From: Oscillospiraceae bacterium
GTDB taxonomy: Bacteria; Bacillota; Clostridia; Oscillospirales; Oscillospiraceae
NCBI GenBank assembly: GCA_024691985.1
Contig: JAILNC010000069.1
Span: 1-49,463, forward strand
Length of the DNA: 49,463 nucleotides
Direction of reading: 5' to 3'
The stretch's first letter is position 1, and every line of letters starts with the position of its first letter. The notes under the pieces were generated by a model. The model was given only the letters and a program-made list of their open reading frames with translations. It was not told where the DNA came from and ran no database searches. The translations under genes and the position numbers were made by a program. Shown here one piece after another: positions 26,035-34,093 of the stretch.

Positions 26035-27825
26035 ATGGAAAACAACACAAAACGGTCCGTAAAGAAATACGTTTTTCTCGTACTGGTGCTGCTGCTCGTC
26101 GCCGCGCTCACGGCGCTGCCCTTCGCGCTGGACAAAATGAACGCCGAGAAGGGCGATGGGTCCAGCATCCTCTCCGCCACGGTCACGCGTGCCGACATCA
26201 GCAGCACCGTCTCCGGCACGGGCACGCTGGAGGCCAAGGACGCCGTTAAGCTGACCGTGCCCGAGGGCGTGGTCCTCACCGGCTACACGGTCAAGGACGG
26301 CGATATGGTGCACAAGGGCGACAAGGTCGCCTCTGTCGACCGCGTCAGCGTCTACAAGACCGCCGCCGAGCTGGGCGACGCGCTCGCGACGGTCACGGAG
26401 GAGCTGTCCGCCGTGCAGGACCTCGCGGGCAAGCTCCAGACCGTGTACAGCACCGTGGTCGGCAAGGTCGTCGCGGTCTACGCCGAACAGGGCAGCGACA
26501 TCGCGCAGGTCATGCGCGAGCACGGCGCGCTCGCCGAGATCGAGCTCGACGACGGGACGGTGCTGAAGCTCACCGGGACCAGCGGCACGATCTCCTACTT
26601 CTACTTCCCGGTCGGGACCGTCGTCTACGTCAACGCGCCCATCTACGCCTACACCGACGCGGAGGGCTCCGGCACCTATACGGCTCTGGTGCAGAAGCAC
26701 CAGAAGATCGAGGAGCAGCTCGCGCAGCTCTTCCAGATGTACCGGGACGGCTACGCCGTCGCCCCCGGCGACGGGATGATCACGGGCCTCGACGAGACGC
26801 TGGTCAAGGAGCTCGGCTATGCCGACGGGGACGGGCTGCAGGTGCAGCTGTTGGGGAATTTCAGCCTGGGTGAAGGGATGGAAGTAAGGTTGCTGGAGGG
26901 CGAGACGCCAGAAAGTCCAGAGACGCCAAAAAGTCCATATTACATAACAGGTACTCTGACGCAGAATAACACGGTCAGTATCAACGGAAGAGAAGAGAAC
27001 GTAGAAGGTCTGGACGCCTTGCTTATTAAAAAACCGGATGCAAAACCGGGTGATACTGTTTTCTTGCGGTGTGATGTCATTAATGAACTGGATGATAATG
27101 GGAAAGTTACTGGAACTCATGTCGTCTATACAGCATTACTTATTCAGTCGGCAAAATCAAATGAGGAAATCAACAAGAACAATCAAAACTCCAACATGAC
27201 CGACGGCATGGGCGGCGGAGGCGGCGGCATGGGCATGGGCGGCAGCTCCACGAGCGGCACAGCCGAGGAGGAGCAGGAGGCCACGCTCGCCACCACGCTG
27301 ATCGCCTCGGTCATCCCGATGGACGAGGTGCTGGTCACGATCACCGTCGACGAGCTCGACATCCTCTCCCTGCACGAGGGGGACAAGGCGCTGGTCACGG
27401 TCGACGCCCTGCCCGGCCACTCCTTCGACGGCGTTGTCACCGGCGTCAACACCTCCCGCAGCAACAACGGCGGCAACAGCAAGTACACCGTCGAGGTCAC
27501 GATGGCGCGCAGCGACGACATGCTCGCCGGGATGAACGCCTCCTGTCTCGTCACCGTGGAGACGTATCCGGACGTGCTGAGCATCCCCGCCGCGGCCCTC
27601 TGCGACCTGGCGGGCGGCCTCGTGGTCTACACCGCGCTCGGCAAGGACGACGGGGTGCTCTCGGCCCCCGTGCCGGTGGAGATCGGCATCTCCGACGGCG
27701 AGAGAGTGGAGATCGTCTCCGGCCTGACCGAGGGCGAGACGATCTGGTACAGCATCTTCGACACGCCGGAGTACAGCGTGCCGAGCAGCGGCGGCGGCAG
27801 CCCTTTCGGAAACAGAAGATTTTGA
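26035..27825 (+). CDS. Efflux adaptor, second copy, with inserted domain
   Basis: A 596-residue HlyD-like adaptor paralogous to the first gene. One N-terminal span (12-32) is followed by lipoyl segment STVSGTGTLEAKDAVKLTVP, VAPGDGMITGLDE, barrel VLVTITVDELDILSLHEGD and LSIPAAALCDLAGG. Relative to the first adaptor it contains about 115 extra residues (about 272-387). These are encoded by visibly AT-richer DNA (26848-27195) and include two 18-bp tandem copies encoding ETPESP and ETPKSP. A Gly-Met-rich patch (GGGGGGMGMGG) closes the insert. GGAGG overlaps the permease stop. Role: second partner of the same exporter. Confidence 0.88.
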   Translation: MENNTKRSVKKYVFLVLVLLLVAALTALPFALDKMNAEKGDGSSILSATVTRADISSTVSGTGTLEAKDAVKLTVPEGVVLTGYTVKDGDMVHKGDKVASVDRVSVYKTAAELGDALATVTEELSAVQDLAGKLQTVYSTVVGKVVAVYAEQGSDIAQVMREHGALAEIELDDGTVLKLTGTSGTISYFYFPVGTVVYVNAPIYAYTDAEGSGTYTALVQKHQKIEEQLAQLFQMYRDGYAVAPGDGMITGLDETLVKELGYADGDGLQVQLLGNFSLGEGMEVRLLEGETPESPETPKSPYYITGTLTQNNTVSINGREENVEGLDALLIKKPDAKPGDTVFLRCDVINELDDNGKVTGTHVVYTALLIQSAKSNEEINKNNQNSNMTDGMGGGGGGMGMGGSSTSGTAEEEQEATLATTLIASVIPMDEVLVTITVDELDILSLHEGDKALVTVDALPGHSFDGVVTGVNTSRSNNGGNSKYTVEVTMARSDDMLAGMNASCLVTVETYPDVLSIPAAALCDLAGGLVVYTALGKDDGVLSAPVPVEIGISDGERVEIVSGLTEGETIWYSIFDTPEYSVPSSGGGSPFGNRRF

Positions 27826-27849
27826 TTTGAAAACACGGAGGAATCCCAT

Positions 27850-28536
27850 ATGCGCGTGCTGATCGCGGAGGATGAACAGGGGCTCGCAAAGGGGCTGAAA
27901 TTCCTGCTGGAGAAAAACGGCTTCACGGTCGACGCCGTGGACAACGGTCTCGACGCCCTGCACTACTTTCACGAGACGGCCTACGACGGCCTGATCCTGG
28001 ACATCATGATGCCCGGGAAGAACGGGCTGGACGTGCTGCGCGAGATCCGCAGCGAGGGCTCCGCCGTCCCGGTGATGATGCTGACGGCGAAGTCGGACGT
28101 CGAGGACCGCGTGATCGGCCTGGAGACCGGCGCGGACGACTATCTCCCCAAGCCCTTCGCAACAAAGGAGTTCCTCGCGCGGGTCAAGGCGCTGACCCGG
28201 CGCAGCGCCGGGGGACTGGGCTACGCGGGGCAGACCCTGAGCTTCGGGAACGTCAGCCTGGACTGCGAGCGCTACGAGCTGCGCTGCGGCGGAAAGCTCG
28301 AGCGGCTGAGCAACAAGGAGTTCCGCATCCTCGAGCTGCTGTTTCGCTACCCGAGGCGGGTCTTTTCCTCCGAGCATATCATGGACGCGATCTGGGCGCT
28401 GGACTCGGACGCGGGGATCGAGGTCGTGTGGACCTACATCGGCTTTCTGCGCAGGAAGCTCAAGGCCATCGACGCGGACGTGGAGATCCGCACCATACGC
28501 GGCGCGGGCTATTCGCTGGAGGAGAGCACATGCTGA
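27850..28536 (+). CDS. OmpR-family response regulator
   Basis: A 228-residue two-domain regulator. The receiver has acidic pair E7-D8, phospho-acceptor D51 (LILDIMMPG), T79 and K101. A winged-helix DNA-binding domain (about 130-225) carries RLSNKEFRILELL and the closing TIRGAGYSLE. GGAGG precedes the ATG at 27850. It lies 24 nt after the adaptor gene and overlaps the kinase start by 7 nt. It is likely the regulator of the operon, probably via the TTTCA boxes at 22530. Confidence 0.95.
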   Translation: MRVLIAEDEQGLAKGLKFLLEKNGFTVDAVDNGLDALHYFHETAYDGLILDIMMPGKNGLDVLREIRSEGSAVPVMMLTAKSDVEDRVIGLETGADDYLPKPFATKEFLARVKALTRRSAGGLGYAGQTLSFGNVSLDCERYELRCGGKLERLSNKEFRILELLFRYPRRVFSSEHIMDAIWALDSDAGIEVVWTYIGFLRRKLKAIDADVEIRTIRGAGYSLEESTC

Positions 28537-29750
28537 AAAAGCTGCAGCAAAAGTTCATCCTTTCCGCCATGCTCGCCTTCGCGCTGGTGCTGCTCGCGCT
28601 GATCGCGGGGATCAACCTGCTCAACACCCTGGCGCTGCACCACTCGCAGGAGAACATGATCGACCGCATCCTTGAGAGTGAGCTGTCGGAGAGAGAGGGG
28701 CGGAAGCGGCCTCCTCTCAGCGAGACGCCCTGGGCGGGCGACGGCGAAAGCGGCTTCACCAGCCCCTTTTTCGTGGTGCACTGCGACGAAAACGGGCAGA
28801 TCAAGGCCTTTGACGACGACTCCTTCTACGCGGTGGACGCCGAGACCGTCGAGGAATTCACACGGGCGGCGCTCGCCGCCGGGAAGGAGCGCGGCACCTA
28901 CAAGAGCTTCCGCTACCGCGTCGCGGAGGCGGAGGACGGGCGCACGCTGGTCTTCCTCAACGTCTCCGACGCGGTCGGGAACCAGCGGCGGCTGCTGCTC
29001 GTCTCCCTCTCGGTCGCCGCGGTCAGCCTCTGCTGCGCCTTCGCGCTGGTCATCCCGCTCTCGCGCTCGGCCATGAGGCCCTATCTCGAGAACATCAAGC
29101 GGCAGAAGCAGTTCATCACCGACGCGGGCCACGAGCTGAAAACGCCCATCACCTCCATTTCGACCAGCGCGGACATCGCGGCCATGGAGTACGAGGACGA
29201 CGAGTGGATCGCGAACATCCAGAAACAGACGCAGCGGCTGTCAAAGCTCGTCACCGATCTGGTGACGCTCTCGCGTCTGGACGAGGAGCTGCCCTTCCCC
29301 GAGCAGGAGAGCTTCTCCCTGAGCGAGGCCTGCGCCGAGACCGCCGAGTCCTTCCAGCCGCGGGCCAAGGCGGAGGGCAAGCGCTACAGCGTCGAGATCC
29401 AGGACGATCTCACGCTTTATGGGGACAGGGGCGCCGTCCAGCAGATGCTCTCGATCCTGCTCGACAACGCGCTCAAATACTCAGACAGGGACGGCGAGGT
29501 GAGCCTGCGCCTGTCGCAGAAGCACGGCAGGGCGGTGATCGAGGTCCGCAATACCTGCTCGAGCCCGCTTCCGGAGGACCCGGAGCGCCTGTTCGACCGC
29601 TTCTACCGCCCGGACGAATCCCGCTCCACCCGCACCGGCGGGACCGGGCTGGGACTGTCCATCGCCCGGGCCATCGCGGAGAGCCATAAGGGTTCTCTCA
29701 CGGCCGGTACGCCGGAACCGGGCGCGATCCTGTTCCGCGCGACGCTGTGA
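28530..29750 (+). CDS. Sensor histidine kinase
   Basis: A 406-residue membrane kinase partner of the regulator. Spans at about 10-32 and 153-177 bracket an extracytoplasmic sensor of about 120 residues. H-box FITDAGHELKTPITSI has H201, the N-box is LLDNALKYSD, and G-box is GGTGLGLSIARAI. There is no clear HAMP segment. The ATG at 28530 has GGAGGAG upstream; the longer frame runs inside the regulator gene. The sensor likely detects envelope stress or an exported toxic agent, but no ligand motif is visible. Confidence 0.94.
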   Translation: MLKKLQQKFILSAMLAFALVLLALIAGINLLNTLALHHSQENMIDRILESELSEREGRKRPPLSETPWAGDGESGFTSPFFVVHCDENGQIKAFDDDSFYAVDAETVEEFTRAALAAGKERGTYKSFRYRVAEAEDGRTLVFLNVSDAVGNQRRLLLVSLSVAAVSLCCAFALVIPLSRSAMRPYLENIKRQKQFITDAGHELKTPITSISTSADIAAMEYEDDEWIANIQKQTQRLSKLVTDLVTLSRLDEELPFPEQESFSLSEACAETAESFQPRAKAEGKRYSVEIQDDLTLYGDRGAVQQMLSILLDNALKYSDRDGEVSLRLSQKHGRAVIEVRNTCSSPLPEDPERLFDRFYRPDESRSTRTGGTGLGLSIARAIAESHKGSLTAGTPEPGAILFRATL

Positions 29751-29764
29751 TAATGCTGCCTTGT

Positions 29765-29855
29765 GTCATCCCAAGCGCAGTCGAGGGATCTTGCAAGGAA
29801 AGATTTCCAGCGTTTTGGATCTTTCGACTCCGGCTTCGCCTCCGCTCAAGATGAC
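29765..29855. repeat. Interspersed palindromic repeat (GTCATC type)
   Basis: The left end GTCATCCCAAGCGCAGTCGA and the right end (other strand) GTCATCTTGAGCGGAGGCGA are imperfect inverted copies. A second arm GAGGGATCTT/GAAAGATCC lies inside. It is a MITE-like, non-coding element between the kinase gene and the operon terminator. Confidence 0.65.
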
Positions 29856-29875
29856 AAGTTTAATATTTGTCTGTA

Positions 29876-29915
29876 AAAGAGCCTCCGCTGCGAGCAGGCA
29901 GCGGAGGCTCTTTTT
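29876..29915 (+). terminator. Terminator of efflux-two-component operon
   Basis: GAGCCTCCGCTGC / GCAGCGGAGGCTC with loop GAGCAG is followed by TTTTTGCTTTTTT. The stretch 29916-30093 holds an extended -10 (TGGTATACT, 30041-30049) for the next gene. Confidence 0.88.
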
Positions 29916-30093
29916 GCTTTTTTGCAGGGCGAAGCGCACAAACGGAGCGCGCCCGCTTTGTGGAGAACGCTGAAAAACGCCGCGGCGGCGAAAAAAGCCC
30001 GCAAATCGGGAAAGAGAGCTCCCAATGTTGCGGGAGAATATGGTATACTGTTTTCAACACCGGAGAAAAGAAAAGGGAAATGAGGTGGACGAT

Positions 30094-30423
30094 ATGTTTT
30101 CCATGAAGAAGGAGGCGCTTGCGGCACAGGCCGGTCAGCTGCTGCTGGACCAGCTCCCCGTCGACGCCGCCAAGCTGAAAAAGGCGGCAAAGTATATGGA
30201 GCCGAAAAACATCAAGCGCATCGCGATCGCGGCCGTGGGCGGCTCGGCCCTGCTGTCTCTCGTCGGCTCGCTGGGGCACGACAGGCTCTACCGGGCAGCC
30301 GTCGCGCGGGAGCTGAAAAAGCAGCTCGAGCCGATCCAGAAGCAGCTCGACGAGCTCGCAGAGCAGAACGAGGCGCTGATCCGCCAGAACGAGGCCCTGC
30401 AGGAACAGTTAAGCAGAGCCTGA
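30094..30423 (+). CDS. Small helical protein with coiled-coil tail, 109 aa
   Basis: A hydrophobic segment (about 50-70, IAIAAVGGSALLSLVGSLG) is followed by a charged heptad-rich tail (KKQLEPIQKQLDELAEQNEA), read as a short coiled coil. It is probably a membrane-anchored helix-bundle protein; no family is recognised. The ATG at 30094 has GAGGTGG upstream; the earlier frame to 30025 crosses the promoter. It lies upstream of glgA by 100 nt but may be a separate unit. The gap contains TATAAT (30459-30464), a weak promoter for glgA. Confidence 0.7.
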   Translation: MFSMKKEALAAQAGQLLLDQLPVDAAKLKKAAKYMEPKNIKRIAIAAVGGSALLSLVGSLGHDRLYRAAVARELKKQLEPIQKQLDELAEQNEALIRQNEALQEQLSRA

Positions 30424-30522
30424 GCAGGTTTCGCCGCTTTGCGCCCCGCACGCGGCGGTATAATCGGCAGCAGCCCGGGCTCCGGTCCGGCGCGCCCATC
30501 TGATCAACCAAGGAGGAATACG

Positions 30523-32268
30523 ATGTCTGCGAAAAAGACAGAGACTTCAAAAGCCATAGAAGCAGCCCCGAGCGAGGAGAAGAAGGCCGCCCCGAAGAAG
30601 CCGGCGGCCAGGAAGACTGCGGCCGCGGCGGAAAAGAAGCCCGCCGTCAGAAAGCCGCGGAAGACGGCCGCCCCCGCGGAGGAGCCGGTCGTCGAGGCTG
30701 CGGCCCACGTGCCCGCGGAGGAGCCGGTCGCCGAGGCTCCGGCCCCCGTGGAGGAAAAGCCCGCCGTCGAGGAGGCGGCCCCCGCTGTTCCGGCCGCGGA
30801 GGAGGAGCTGCCGCAGCCGCGCCGCAGCGTCGCCTTCATCGGTTCGGAGTGCTATCCCTTCGTCAAGACCGGCGGACTCGGCGACGTGATGTACGCCCTG
30901 CCCAAGGCCCTCGTCAAGCAGAACTGCGACGTCAAGGTCATCCTGCCCCGCTACGCCTGCATCCCCCTGAAGTATCAGGAGAAGATGGTCTACCGCGGCT
31001 CGTTCACGATGGATCTGTGCTCGGACGGCCGCGCCTTCTTCGTCGGCATCATGGAGTACGTCTGGGACGGCGTGGTGTACGACTTCATCGACAATGAGGA
31101 GTTCTTCCGCGCGGGCAATCCCTACATCAATCTGATCGACGATATCCCCCGCTTCTGCTTCTTCGCCAAGGCCGCGCTGGCCGCGCTCAACTTCATGAAC
31201 TGGATCCCCGACATCATCCACTGCCACGACTGGCAGGCGGCGCTCGTCCCGCTGTATCTGCGCACGCTCTTTGCCAACACGCCGATCGGCGGGGCCAAGA
31301 CGATCCTGACGATCCACAACCTGCGCTTCCAGGGCCTGTACAGCCTCCCGACGATCAAGTACTGGACGGGGCTGCCGCACTACCTCTTCACGCATGAGGT
31401 GCTCAAGCAGGGCTACGACGACGCCAACATGTTCAAGGGCGGTATCGCCTACTGCGATCTGGTCACCACGGTCAGCAACACATATGCCAGAGAGATCCAG
31501 ACCGTCTTCTACGGCGAAAATCTGGACGCGCATCTGCGCTACCACTCCGCCAAGCTGCGCGGCATCGTCAACGGCATCGACGTCGAGCAGTGGGACAGCG
31601 CGACGGACAAGCTGCTCCCCGCCCCCTACGACGCCTCCGACGTGGTGGAGAAAAAGAAGCTGAACAAGCGCGCCCTGCAGGAGCAGCTCGGTCTCGAGGT
31701 CGACGAGGGCAAGATGGTGCTCGGCCTGATCTCCCGCCTGACCGACCAGAAGGGTCTCGATCTCGTGAACGCGGTCCTGCCGCAGCTCGTCGACGGGAAC
31801 ACCCAGGTCGTCGTGCTCGGCACCGGCGACGCCATTTACGAGGACGCCTTCCGCAAATTCGAGAACACCTACAAGGGCAGCGTCGTCGCCTACATCGCCT
31901 ATGACGAGGCCCTGGCCCACCGCATCTACGCCGCCTCCGACGCTCTGCTCGTGCCGAGCATGTTCGAGCCCTGCGGCCTGACGCAGCTGATCGCGATGCG
32001 CTACGGCACCGTGCCCATCGTGCGCGAGACCGGCGGTCTCAAGGACACCGTGGAGCCGTACAACCAGTACACCAACGAGGGCAACGGCTTCACCTTCGAC
32101 CGCTACGAGGCGGGGCTGCTGCTCGACGCGATCAACCGCGCGAAGACCCTGTACTTCACCGAGCGCGAGCGCTGGGACGAGATGGTCGTGCGCGACATGG
32201 CCAAGGACGTCTCCTGGGACAACGCCGCCAAGCAGTACCGCGCACTGTACCTCGAGCTCAAGCCCTGA
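30523..32268 (+). CDS. glgA: Glycogen synthase with histone-H1-like N-terminal tail
   Basis: Builds alpha-1,4-glucan from ADP-glucose in glycogen synthesis. The catalytic part, from about residue 101 (SVAFIGSECYPF), has the ADP-glucose motif KTGGLGDV (K115) and NGIDVEQWD. Later come VPSMFEPCGLTQLIAMRYGT and ETGGLKDTVE of GT-B family 5. At 581 residues it is about 100 longer than usual. The extra is a Lys/Ala/Pro/Glu-rich, disordered-looking tail with KKPAARK and RKPRK blocks, like histone H1 or AlgP tails. AGGAGG lies about 8 nt before the ATG at 30523. No other glg gene is in the window. Confidence 0.93.
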   Translation: MSAKKTETSKAIEAAPSEEKKAAPKKPAARKTAAAAEKKPAVRKPRKTAAPAEEPVVEAAAHVPAEEPVAEAPAPVEEKPAVEEAAPAVPAAEEELPQPRRSVAFIGSECYPFVKTGGLGDVMYALPKALVKQNCDVKVILPRYACIPLKYQEKMVYRGSFTMDLCSDGRAFFVGIMEYVWDGVVYDFIDNEEFFRAGNPYINLIDDIPRFCFFAKAALAALNFMNWIPDIIHCHDWQAALVPLYLRTLFANTPIGGAKTILTIHNLRFQGLYSLPTIKYWTGLPHYLFTHEVLKQGYDDANMFKGGIAYCDLVTTVSNTYAREIQTVFYGENLDAHLRYHSAKLRGIVNGIDVEQWDSATDKLLPAPYDASDVVEKKKLNKRALQEQLGLEVDEGKMVLGLISRLTDQKGLDLVNAVLPQLVDGNTQVVVLGTGDAIYEDAFRKFENTYKGSVVAYIAYDEALAHRIYAASDALLVPSMFEPCGLTQLIAMRYGTVPIVRETGGLKDTVEPYNQYTNEGNGFTFDRYEAGLLLDAINRAKTLYFTERERWDEMVVRDMAKDVSWDNAAKQYRALYLELKP

Positions 32269-32291
32269 GCGTTTTTGAAAAACTACATACA

Positions 32292-32336
32292 GATCCCCCA
32301 TGGAAAGCACTTTCCATGGGGGATCATTTTCTTTTT
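32292..32336. terminator. Bidirectional terminator after glgA
   Basis: A 16-bp stem GATCCCCCATGGAAAG / CTTTCCATGGGGGATC is followed by ATTTTCTTTTTT on the plus side. It also lies just after the hydrolase stop codon on the minus strand. Confidence 0.85.
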
Positions 32337-33316
32337 TATACCGCCGTGCTTTTTGCCATTTCCTCCGCGAGGACGATACGGCGCACGGTCTCGCCCCAGC
32401 GCACGGGCTCGTTCTTGATCGGCGAGTGGGCGGACTCCTCGAACCAGATCCACTCCTTGCGCGGGGCCTCGAGCTGATCGAACCAGGCCTGCGCGAGGGG
32501 GATGGGCGTGTTCTGGTCGTGGCGGCCCTCCGTCAAATAGACCGGGACTTTGAGCTCCGGCACGGTTTTGTCGAAGCAAAGGCCGACCACCTCGTCCCAC
32601 ATGCTGTTGAGACAGAAGAACGCGCCCTTGTAATACTTGTACATGTCCGCAAGGCTGTACTCCGGCGAGCGGAGGATCGGCATGATCACGGCCTTCATGA
32701 TGCCGTCGCTCTCGCCGTAATCCTCGCCGCCGTATTTGGTCATCAGATCGCGCTGGACCATGAGATCGTCGATGCTTGCATAGTGCCCGTCCTTCGGCCA
32801 GCCGATACGCGCGAGGTCCTCCAGCGCCTTTTTGTCGCCCCGCTTCTTGGCCTCCTCCAGCACGAACTCGTAGCTTAGGCGCTCGTTCTCCGGGCCATTG
32901 ACGAACTGGCCCATGCCGATGTAGGCGGCGGCGTCCTCCGGATACTTCTGACACAGCAGGGTACCCAGGACCGAGCCCCAGGAGTGCCCGACCACGTAGA
33001 CCGCCGTCCTGTGAAAGCGCTGCTTGAGGTAAGCGATCAACTCGTGCGCGTCCTCCACGAAGCGGTCGATCTTCATGTCCTCGCTTTTGAGCTTCGGGCT
33101 CCAGCTCAAACCCGCGCCGCGCTGGTCCCAGCAGACCATGGTCGCGATCTGCGCGAGGCCGGACTGATTGCCCAGCACCCAGTGCCGGTCGCACACGCCG
33201 GGGCCGCCGTGCAGGAACAGCAACACGGGCAGGGACGCGTCCGTGGAGCGGATGCGTACGCTCTGTGGGATCCCCCCGATCGTCAGCGTCAGCTTTTCGT
33301 CGATGGCATATTTCAT
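32336..33316 (-). CDS. Alpha/beta hydrolase, proline-iminopeptidase-like
   Basis: A 326-residue hydrolase of the prolyl aminopeptidase/haloperoxidase-like branch. The oxyanion loop LFLHGGPGVCDRHW and WDQRGAGLS are typical, the nucleophile elbow GHSWGS holds the catalytic serine, and the terminal histidine is in ESAHSP. The cap domain lies in the centre. The substrate is unknown; N-terminal peptide cleavage is possible. GGAGG lies 8 nt before the ATG at 33316; the frame's earlier start is a GTG inside that ribosome site. It is the last gene of the operon led by the membrane protein at 35438. Confidence 0.85.
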   Translation of the reverse strand: MKYAIDEKLTLTIGGIPQSVRIRSTDASLPVLLFLHGGPGVCDRHWVLGNQSGLAQIATMVCWDQRGAGLSWSPKLKSEDMKIDRFVEDAHELIAYLKQRFHRTAVYVVGHSWGSVLGTLLCQKYPEDAAAYIGMGQFVNGPENERLSYEFVLEEAKKRGDKKALEDLARIGWPKDGHYASIDDLMVQRDLMTKYGGEDYGESDGIMKAVIMPILRSPEYSLADMYKYYKGAFFCLNSMWDEVVGLCFDKTVPELKVPVYLTEGRHDQNTPIPLAQAWFDQLEAPRKEWIWFEESAHSPIKNEPVRWGETVRRIVLAEEMAKSTAV

Positions 33317-33334
33317 GCAAAGCACCTCCGTTTT

Positions 33335-34093
33335 TTATTTCTGCAGAAAGCCCAGATACTCGTCGAAGACGTTGAAGAGCATGTCCCCCGAGCAGACCGG
33401 CAGGACCATGTCCCTTTCGCCGATGGGGACGAACTCGAAGCGCTCCCGCGCGCCGGTCAGCACCAGCACGGGGATGATCTCGTACGCGGGGCCGAAGACG
33501 ATCTCCAAATACGGGCTGTACTTGGCCGCCTGCTGTACCTCCTCCGGCTCGACGCGGTCCTTCATCTTGAATTCCAGCGAAAAGACCTTGTCCACCGTGA
33601 TGACCAGCACGTCCGCGTAGATGCGGACATGGCGCGAGCGCTTGAGGCGCAGCTCGAAGGCGAGCTCCCAGTCGAGGCAGGCCTCGCCGAGCATCCCGCG
33701 GAGGTCCCCGAAGAGCCCCAGCACCGTCGCCCGGCAGTCGCGGAAGGAGTGGAGCAGACCGCGGGTGTCGCTGAGACTGCGCCCGATGTTGCCGCAGCCC
33801 TCCGTCAGCTGTGCCAGCCATTCGGACTCGCCGAGGGCGAGGAAGTCCCGCGCGCTGCCGTACCAGCCGGCAAACTCCTCCAGCCCCAGATGCGGCCGGG
33901 CCTGCCGGACCAGACCGTGCCAGCGGTAGTCCCGGTCCTGCCAGCACAGCTCTTTCATCAGCGGCGAGCTGTACAGGATGTGGTTGACCGTCTGGCGGTC
34001 AAGGTCCAGTTGGGCTGCAATCTCTCGCGCGCGGAGCCCGTCGCTCCGGCAGATGGCGGCGCAGACGGCCCGGTCGAGGTCCCGCGCCGTCAT
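33335..34093 (-). CDS. HTH-PD-(D/E)XK nuclease-like protein
   Basis: A 252-residue protein with an N-terminal helix-turn-helix (about 5-48: GLRAREIAAQLDLDRQTVNH) and a C-terminal nuclease-like fold. The core is visible as D161 (YADVLVI), E174-F-K176 (SLEFKMKD) and then a QxxxY motif (Q188 to Y192, QAAKY), as in RecB/Cas4-type nucleases. A late conserved segment, SGDMLFNVFDEYLGFL, ends the protein. It is not attached to a helicase or ATPase here. The start ATG overlaps the stop of the DUF4298 fusion (ATGA). The target and role are unknown; a DNA-repair or defence function is inference only. Confidence 0.72.
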   Translation of the reverse strand: MTARDLDRAVCAAICRSDGLRAREIAAQLDLDRQTVNHILYSSPLMKELCWQDRDYRWHGLVRQARPHLGLEEFAGWYGSARDFLALGESEWLAQLTEGCGNIGRSLSDTRGLLHSFRDCRATVLGLFGDLRGMLGEACLDWELAFELRLKRSRHVRIYADVLVITVDKVFSLEFKMKDRVEPEEVQQAAKYSPYLEIVFGPAYEIIPVLVLTGARERFEFVPIGERDMVLPVCSGDMLFNVFDEYLGFLQK

